From assembly GCF_015690345.1 (NCBI RefSeq), contig NZ_JADPUN010000129.1, positions 1 to 36,967 of the forward strand: a stretch of 36,967 nucleotides of DNA. Reading direction: 5' to 3'. The notes beneath the pieces were generated by a model. That model saw only the letters and a program-made list of their open reading frames with translations. It was not told where the DNA came from and did not search any database. This document shows, in pieces, positions 31,765-36,967 of this stretch. The translations under genes were made by a program, and so were the position numbers. The stretch is from Plantactinospora alkalitolerans. GTDB lineage: Bacteria > Actinomycetota > Actinomycetes > Mycobacteriales > Micromonosporaceae. The number at the start of each line of letters is the position of its first letter. Within the stretch, counting starts at the first letter, position 1.

Positions 31765-31884
31765 GGCCGGTGACATTCATGAGCAAGTGAGACGAAGTCC
31801 TGCTGCGGCGACTGTACGTTCTGGCATTCGACAAGCGCAGTTCCGGACCTCAGCACGCCCGCTCCCATCGGCCGGACGCGAGCG

Positions 31885-33507
31885 TTAAAACCTTGGATAG
31901 TCTGCAGCGGCCTTGGCGGGGCGCCCGTCGGGTGCGTCCACCGACGCGAGATGGACGGCGATCTTGGCCCCCGGCAGGCACTGGTAGCGGGCCTTCACCG
32001 GCGCTGCGGTTGCGGCGGCGCTCATCTCGTCGGCGTTGACCAGGGTGACCTGCGGGGCCCGGATCGTGACCGGGCCCAGCGCCATCCGGTGCTCGCCGCA
32101 GGTGACGGCGTACTCGGCGCCCACGGCGGTGAGCTCGCCGGGCTGCCCCGGATGCTGGTCCTGCAGGAAGGCGCCGATCGCGTCGGGCTTGACGGTGAGG
32201 GTGAGTACGTCGTCGGTGAGCGTGATCGCCTTGCCGTCGAGCAGCCGTGCGGCCAGCAGCAGGTCGGTGCGCTCCTTGGCGGTGATCTGCTCGGGGACCG
32301 GGAACCGCTGCCCGGTGTGGGCTTGGACTCGGTCGAGGGCGGTGATGAGGTCGCCGTCGTAGCGGAACGCCAGCAGGATTTGACCCATCTGTTCGGCGTC
32401 GACGTCGACGGGCGAGCCGAGCGGACGGTCGTTGAGGCGCACCTCGAGCCGGTCGGTGGGCTCGGCGTCGCGGAACAGCTGCAGGGCGGCCAGCAATTGG
32501 TATGGGTAATGCCCGGCCAGGCTCGTGCTGGTGAGGTGGGTGGTGATCGTGCCGCCGTTGTCCGGGTGTTCGGCCTGCAGGCAGGCCGTGAACAGGCCAA
32601 CCCCGTCGCGCAGGATCATCCGGGCCCCGCGCTGGCCGGACGCGACCGAGTCGGCGTGCAGCGGGAGGCGGTCGCGAACGGCGCCGCCGGCGGTGACCAG
32701 GGCGAGGTGGAAGGTGGTGGCCGGGTCGAGCTGCGTGCCCACGGCGGCGATCAGGACCTGGTCGTCCGGCCCGGTCAGCCCCAGCACCTCCGCGATCGAG
32801 GAGGTGGCACTGTCGTCCGGCGGGATCAGGTATCGACCGTCGATAACCACCGCGCCGCCGTAGTCGCGGACTTCTGTGAGGCCCCGTCCGACCTCGTCGG
32901 TCGCAGGATCATCGGCGGACAGGTCGAACAGCGGCGGCAGCCCGGGCTCCTGGTGGGCGGTCTTGGGGGTGAAGAGCAGGGCGATACCGTCCGCGGTGGT
33001 GGTGACGTCCTGGCGCCAGGTGTCGGAGAACGCTTGGACCCGTTCGGTGAGCATCCGGATCCGGGCGAGGACCTCGGCCGGCGAGCGCAGCGCTTGGTCG
33101 GCCGCCACCGCGTGCGCCGCGCGCTGGTGGGCGGTGGCGAAGGCGAGCACGCGCTGGATCACGCGGTCCTGTTTCTTCGCGGCCCGGGCGAGCTTACCGG
33201 TCACTAGGGTGCCGGCGAATCGGTTGTTGCTCTTCTCGCGGTTGCACCGGCCGCAGATGGGCGCGAGATTAGCCGGCGCGTGCACGTCGAAGTCGGCGGG
33301 CAAATCGTGCCGGCGGATCAGGTCGGCCAGATGCTCGGCGGTGGCTGTGTGCGGCAGGATGTGGTCGATCTCGACGCTAGCGAACAGCACCGGCGTCTCG
33401 CACCAGTAGCAGCGCGACTGCCATTCTTCGAACAGCACGTGCCGCAGGATCCCGTTGTCTCCGCCCGACCGGTACCGGACGTCGTCGACCGTGCTGTAGG
33501 TGGTCAC
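31885..33507 (-). CDS. HNH endonuclease-domain protein with large C-terminal region
   Basis: A 540-aa protein. The N-terminal HNH motif is complete: Cys33/Cys36 (CYWC), DH at 48-49 (EIDHILPH), Asn80 (PANLAPICGRC) with Cys85/Cys88, then NREKSNNRF. A helical connector follows to about 170, and the rest (about 190-540) is beta-rich with no motif I can name. The open frame extends to 33654 but GTG at 33507 follows GGGGAG directly. It is the last of three minus-strand genes with a zinc-motif protein (35-bp gap) and a helicase. HNH plus helicase suggests DNA restriction or defence; function of the C-terminal region unknown. Confidence 0.8.
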   Translation of the reverse strand: MTTYSTVDDVRYRSGGDNGILRHVLFEEWQSRCYWCETPVLFASVEIDHILPHTATAEHLADLIRRHDLPADFDVHAPANLAPICGRCNREKSNNRFAGTLVTGKLARAAKKQDRVIQRVLAFATAHQRAAHAVAADQALRSPAEVLARIRMLTERVQAFSDTWRQDVTTTADGIALLFTPKTAHQEPGLPPLFDLSADDPATDEVGRGLTEVRDYGGAVVIDGRYLIPPDDSATSSIAEVLGLTGPDDQVLIAAVGTQLDPATTFHLALVTAGGAVRDRLPLHADSVASGQRGARMILRDGVGLFTACLQAEHPDNGGTITTHLTSTSLAGHYPYQLLAALQLFRDAEPTDRLEVRLNDRPLGSPVDVDAEQMGQILLAFRYDGDLITALDRVQAHTGQRFPVPEQITAKERTDLLLAARLLDGKAITLTDDVLTLTVKPDAIGAFLQDQHPGQPGELTAVGAEYAVTCGEHRMALGPVTIRAPQVTLVNADEMSAAATAAPVKARYQCLPGAKIAVHLASVDAPDGRPAKAAADYPRF

Positions 33508-33542
33508 CACTACTCCCCTGACTGAGGGTCGGCATTCGCTGC

Positions 33543-34184
33543 TCAGGCCCGCGCGCCGGCCTCGACGTCGGATGCCTGTGAGCCGTACGCGCCGGGCAGC
33601 GCCGGCTCGCAGAGCTTGCACCGCTTCGGCGGTGACTGGCGCCGCGCCAGCCACGCGGTGAGCTCGCCCGGGGTCATCCGGGTGGAGGCTCCGCTCGATC
33701 GCAGGCCGAGCATCCCGTAAAATCCGTGGCCCTCGTGCACGTACTCCTGCAGCGTGCGGCCAGGATGCTGCACCTGCGGCTCGCGGGGCTGGCTGCGGCA
33801 GTTCCAGGCGTGGACCTTGCCGGACGAGCTGACGATGAAGGGATGGGACTCCGGGGTGAGCGCCGCCTGTTGCCGCTCTTCCTGCTCCAGCGCTTCCTCG
33901 TACTGGCGCATCGCGGTGGCGTACGACTCGGTGGCCTCGTCACAGCGGGGACAGCAGCCGCTGCGCTCGCGGAAACCGGCCATCATCTGCTGTAGCGCGG
34001 TCCGGAGGTCGTCTGGGCCGATGGTGCCGGCCTCGCATGCGGCTACGAGGCTCAGTACGACCGGCATGTCGATCATCCACCCGGCGCCGTCGCCGGTATC
34101 CGGTCCGAAGCCTTCGTAGAGCAGGGTGACGTCGTGCGTGGCATCGCCGATAGTCGCTTCGGCCCGGAACTGGCAAATCGACAC
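33543..34184 (-). CDS. zinc-motif protein of unknown function in the helicase-HNH module
   Basis: A 213-aa protein. It has a CCPRCDEA knuckle (about 77-84), an acidic coiled-coil-like stretch (YEEALEQEERQQAALTPE), then SSSGKVHAWNC (about 119-129) and a distal RCKLCEPALPG (about 191-201). The H...C plus CxxC spacing resembles Ada-like zinc modules. The frame is open to 34427, but upstream codons are low-complexity and overlap a transposase relic, so GTG at 34184 is taken; its ribosome binding site is weak. The 35-bp gap to the HNH gene implies co-transcription. I do not recognise the family. Confidence 0.65.
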   Translation of the reverse strand: MSICQFRAEATIGDATHDVTLLYEGFGPDTGDGAGWMIDMPVVLSLVAACEAGTIGPDDLRTALQQMMAGFRERSGCCPRCDEATESYATAMRQYEEALEQEERQQAALTPESHPFIVSSSGKVHAWNCRSQPREPQVQHPGRTLQEYVHEGHGFYGMLGLRSSGASTRMTPGELTAWLARRQSPPKRCKLCEPALPGAYGSQASDVEAGARA

Positions 34185-34519
34185 CTGCGAAGGGTAGCCG
34201 GGGTGTGCCGCTGCAGGGTTGCGCGGGACGGCGCGGCGGTTGCAATCCACACCGGATCTCGGTTCCGGCCGGGGGTGTGAGTCTCGTAAATCCGGCCCCC
34301 GGGCTGTGGCGTACAGATTTGTGCGACCCAGAACGACAAGCGGCGACGACGATCCCGACTGTGAAGGACCCTTGCTGTACCAGATCCTGCAGATGCTGAC
34401 CCAACTCGCCCGCGACAACGGCGCCAAAGGTCGAACTACTCGTGCTCCGGACCCTAGCGGCGACCCACCTCTCCCGGGTGAAACGCCACGCCGTCCATAG
34501 AAGCGTCCACAGACCCGGC
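34185..34519. other. spacer with a transposase relic between the helicase and the zinc-motif gene
   Basis: On the plus strand, 34358-34430 translates to EGPLLYQILQMLTQLARDNG AKG, a short match to the N-terminus of the rve-type transposase also seen at 6790-6990. It is too short to be functional. The relic separates the helicase from the other two genes of the module, so the three-gene set may once have been closer. Confidence 0.55.
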
Positions 34520-36967
34520 TTAGCTACCTCGGACGGTTGTCGCGCTGTAGGTGCCGGCGATCTGGCCGGCGGCGAGATGGTGTTGATGTAGCTGAGCCGC
34601 GACCGTGTCGGGATTGGCCCACTTGCCGGAAGTCGTCAGGGCAACTGCGAAGGCGGTTACGGCTTCGCGTAGGCGCTGCAGGCAGTCGGGAGTCATGATT
34701 CGGGTGTTCGGCGGTGCGGTGGCGTTCGACTCCAGCATCCGGGTCGGATGTACCAGGACCGGGGTGGCGGCGCAGGTGTAGTCGTAGTTCTCAGCGAACC
34801 AGTTTGCGGAGTGGGCAAGCTGCTCCACCTCGCTGCGCCAGATCTTGTTGCGGGTGCTCTGCACGCCGGACTTCGCTTCGAGCAGCAGATAGCGAAGATC
34901 GCCGAGCGCCCACAGCACATCGGGTCCATTGCCGGAGTCACGCTCGGGACGCTGGGCGGTGAAGCCGAGGTGCTCGCCTAGGTGCTCCAGCGCGGCTTCG
35001 AACTCCGGGACGCGTTCGGGGTCGAACACGAGATCGTCCAGGAGCGCCTCGAACCCCAGCCGCAAACTGTTGGCGTCGCTGTAGGCAGCGCTCAGGTGCT
35101 TCGCTGCCTGTACCGCCTGGGCGTGGCCGGCCTTGAGCCGCTGGTAGCTGACCCCCTCCCGGGGACGCAGGACGTAGCGGTTGAGCTTCAGCGAGCCCGC
35201 CAGGGTTCGCTGGGCCTGTATCTGGTCGGTGAAGTGCTGGTAGGCAGCGAGCTGCTCCTGCAGCCACCCCTTGTGTCGATCATCGACGGCGACACTGACC
35301 GCCTGGCTCATCTCGGTCGCCGCCGCCGAGTACTGCCCGACGGCGGCATGGTTGAACGCCCGGCGGCGGTGGATGGCGACGGGGCTAACCGAGCCGGCAC
35401 CATAGACGACGTCGGCGAGCACGTCACGCGCGGCGGTCACCCAGCTGCGATCGCGCTCGAGGACCTGATCGATGACGGCGGCGAGGTCTGCCATGCCCCG
35501 GCCAGCCAGCGCGGCGGCGACCTCTCGGGACAGCTCAAGCTGCGCTCGGGTGGCCGGGCCGAGTTTCGCCCGGTTCACGGGGGAGGCGATGCGCTGGGAC
35601 AGCTTGGCGCCCATCAACAAGACCGCGCAGTAGTCGTTGGTCGAGCGCACACCACGCCCCATGCCTTGCTCAATGCGCTGCAGCTGCCGGCCTACCATCG
35701 CTTCGGAGTCGCCGAGCACCATCCGTTCCCGACGTTCCATGCCGCCGTAGGACTCTGGCAGTCCATCGATGACCAGCACGCGGCAGGCGTCTTCGGGCAG
35801 GTCGATGCCGTCGTACTTGTTGACCAGCACGACAAGGCCGACCGGGACGCTGCTGCGCAGCTCCGCCACGACCTCGGCGATCTGGTCGGCGGTGGAGGCC
35901 GTGACGTCACTGTAGGGATCCCAGAGTCGCGCCCGGTAGTGGCTGGGTGCCAGGACAACAACGTTGCGGCCGGCGTCGGCGAAACTGCGCGCGGCCGCGC
36001 GTACCTCGTTGTCGCTGATGGTCGCGTTCAGCTCCTGCGGGGCAAGGATGAGCCGGTCGCCGAGGTACCCGCCGCCGGCCGGGGTGATCGGCGTGGCGAC
36101 GCTAGTGGGGTTAGCGTCGAAGTCGGTGACCAGGACGCTGTCATCGGCGAGAGTAGCGGTCAGATACACCCGGCGCCGAGCCTTGTCGAAGCTGACGATT
36201 TGATCAATCGGTGGGCACGGCGGCCGAATCTCCACCGCGTCGGCGGTCAGTACCACCTGGCAGACGGGCAGGATGCCCTTGACCAAGGGCCACCTCCACT
36301 GCACCGCCTCGTCTTCGCGCAACGAGTGCAAGATCGCTGCTACCGCGTCCAGCCGGGCGGTCCACAGCCAGAACGGCACCGGCACCACCGCGTTGCGCAG
36401 CCCGTCCTCGATCTCGAGGAACGCGGCCGGGTCCGTGCGTCGAAGTTCCGCCTCGAACAGCTCCACGAGCTGCCGGTACGCGGGCAGTTGGCTGCGCACG
36501 CGCAGAGTCGTCTGCTCCTCCAGCACGCTGAGCGCGGCGTGGGTGTCATCGACGACGGCCGTCCCCACATCGATGATCGACTGAGTCCCGCCAGGAGACC
36601 CGAACACCGTCTTGCCGTTGATTAGCCGCTTGATGCTGATGACGCAGATGGCCTGGCCGTCAGCGAACCGTGTCGACCGCGGATCGGTGGTGACCTCCAG
36701 CCCGAGGTCACGAGCCTGCGCGGCAGCCTGATCCGCTAGGTATGGGTCGGGTGCTACGTACAATGCGGGTCCAGCGTCCTCGTGCAGGCTGGACTGACAG
36801 ACCACCAGCCCGACCACGGTCTTGCCGCCCCCAGTGTTCATTTTGATCACCAGGTCACGTTCCGTGCGGCGGGCGAACCAGCTCTCCAGGACTTGTCCCT
36901 GGGGATCACGAAGGAACTGGTACCGCTCGGCCCGGTCGGGAAGCGCCTCAAAGAGCTGGCGTGGATC
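34520..36967 (-). CDS. DEAD/DEAH-type helicase with C-terminal PD-(D/E)XK-like motif (5' end outside window)
   Basis: 815 codons in frame up to the window edge, so the N-terminus is missing. The superfamily 2 helicase core shows Walker A NTGGGKT (about 42-48), motif II DDTH (140-143), a motif III-like TATLADD and motif VI QRIEQGMGRGVRS (about 430). The C-terminal third contains PDVLWALGDLRYLLLEAKSG (about 685-700), where D...ExK matches the PD-(D/E)XK nuclease pattern. A helicase with a nuclease-like tail next to an HNH protein points to a DNA-restriction or antiphage module. The nuclease call rests on the short motif alone; a Mrr-like or RE-like fold needs a profile search. Confidence 0.82.
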   Translation of the reverse strand, partial: DPRQLFEALPDRAERYQFLRDPQGQVLESWFARRTERDLVIKMNTGGGKTVVGLVVCQSSLHEDAGPALYVAPDPYLADQAAAQARDLGLEVTTDPRSTRFADGQAICVISIKRLINGKTVFGSPGGTQSIIDVGTAVVDDTHAALSVLEEQTTLRVRSQLPAYRQLVELFEAELRRTDPAAFLEIEDGLRNAVVPVPFWLWTARLDAVAAILHSLREDEAVQWRWPLVKGILPVCQVVLTADAVEIRPPCPPIDQIVSFDKARRRVYLTATLADDSVLVTDFDANPTSVATPITPAGGGYLGDRLILAPQELNATISDNEVRAAARSFADAGRNVVVLAPSHYRARLWDPYSDVTASTADQIAEVVAELRSSVPVGLVVLVNKYDGIDLPEDACRVLVIDGLPESYGGMERRERMVLGDSEAMVGRQLQRIEQGMGRGVRSTNDYCAVLLMGAKLSQRIASPVNRAKLGPATRAQLELSREVAAALAGRGMADLAAVIDQVLERDRSWVTAARDVLADVVYGAGSVSPVAIHRRRAFNHAAVGQYSAAATEMSQAVSVAVDDRHKGWLQEQLAAYQHFTDQIQAQRTLAGSLKLNRYVLRPREGVSYQRLKAGHAQAVQAAKHLSAAYSDANSLRLGFEALLDDLVFDPERVPEFEAALEHLGEHLGFTAQRPERDSGNGPDVLWALGDLRYLLLEAKSGVQSTRNKIWRSEVEQLAHSANWFAENYDYTCAATPVLVHPTRMLESNATAPPNTRIMTPDCLQRLREAVTAFAVALTTSGKWANPDTVAAQLHQHHLAAGQIAGTYSATTVRGS

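Noticed and set aside
1-36967. CRISPR array
   Set aside because: No set of regularly spaced short direct repeats was seen; the only direct repeats are the 344-bp duplication and the transposon end copies.

Overview
This is high-GC actinomycete DNA: GTG starts are common, many stop/start codons overlap as GTGA or ATGA, and regulators of the Scr1/DUF5753-DUF397 and HTH-TPR types are present. Micromonosporaceae or Streptomycetales is plausible, but the sequence does not fix the genus. The window is an accessory region dense in recombinases, transposase debris and broken genes.

Region 1 (1-8399, mostly minus strand): an IS5-type transposase tail and ugd, then a translationally coupled set read leftwards from 5935. 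Its order is a COG2509-type FAD oxidoreductase, a HIT/GalT-like protein, a SAM methyltransferase and GTP cyclohydrolase II (ribA), joined by 4-bp start/stop overlaps. Just upstream is a 63-codon peptide gene with a very strong ribosome binding site. Further upstream, past a dead transposase, are a PfkB/ribokinase-type kinase and the 3' half of a creatininase-family amidohydrolase gene. Together they look like a pathway that starts from GTP and makes a modified pyrimidine or pterin-like compound, possibly attached to a peptide. The product is unknown.

Region 2 (8400-19085): a complete Tn554-like transposon of about 10.7 kb, the clearest finding. It has a tnpA-tnpB-tnpC trio (two tyrosine recombinases and a small DUF6262-like protein) with GTGA overlaps. 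It is bounded by 13-bp inverted repeats (TTTACCGACCGCG) next to 6-bp cores GTTGGA and GTTGAA. It splits the creatininase gene exactly after the NGHGGS-coding region: the 5' half lies at 19086-19440 and the 3' half at 8010-8399. Removing the element and one core restores the reading frame across the junction. The cargo is a PadR-controlled ABC-2 drug-export type operon (ATPase, permease, DoxX-like protein, alpha/beta hydrolase), remnants of an APH(6)-type kinase and a thioredoxin-fold gene, and an intact second creatininase gene. The element therefore carries a replacement for the gene it interrupts, and the interrupted copy has since acquired a frameshift and lost a metal-ligand Asp.

Region 3 (19441-22396): a GNAT acetyltransferase coupled to an HTH-TPR regulator, then a geneless stretch.

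Region 4 (22397-27692): a large membrane-anchored NACHT NTPase, a likely excisionase and a phage-type integrase, so probably an integrated island carrying an NLR-like (possibly antiphage) gene. A broken IS110 transposase follows.

Region 5 (27693-31350): two small membrane proteins and an Scr1-type HTH/DUF5753 regulator convergent with its usual DUF397 partner.

Region 6 (31351-36967): a truncated IS5-type transposase, then three minus-strand genes: an HNH-nuclease protein, a zinc-motif protein, and a helicase with a C-terminal PD-(D/E)XK-like motif that runs off the window. This looks like a defence-type module.
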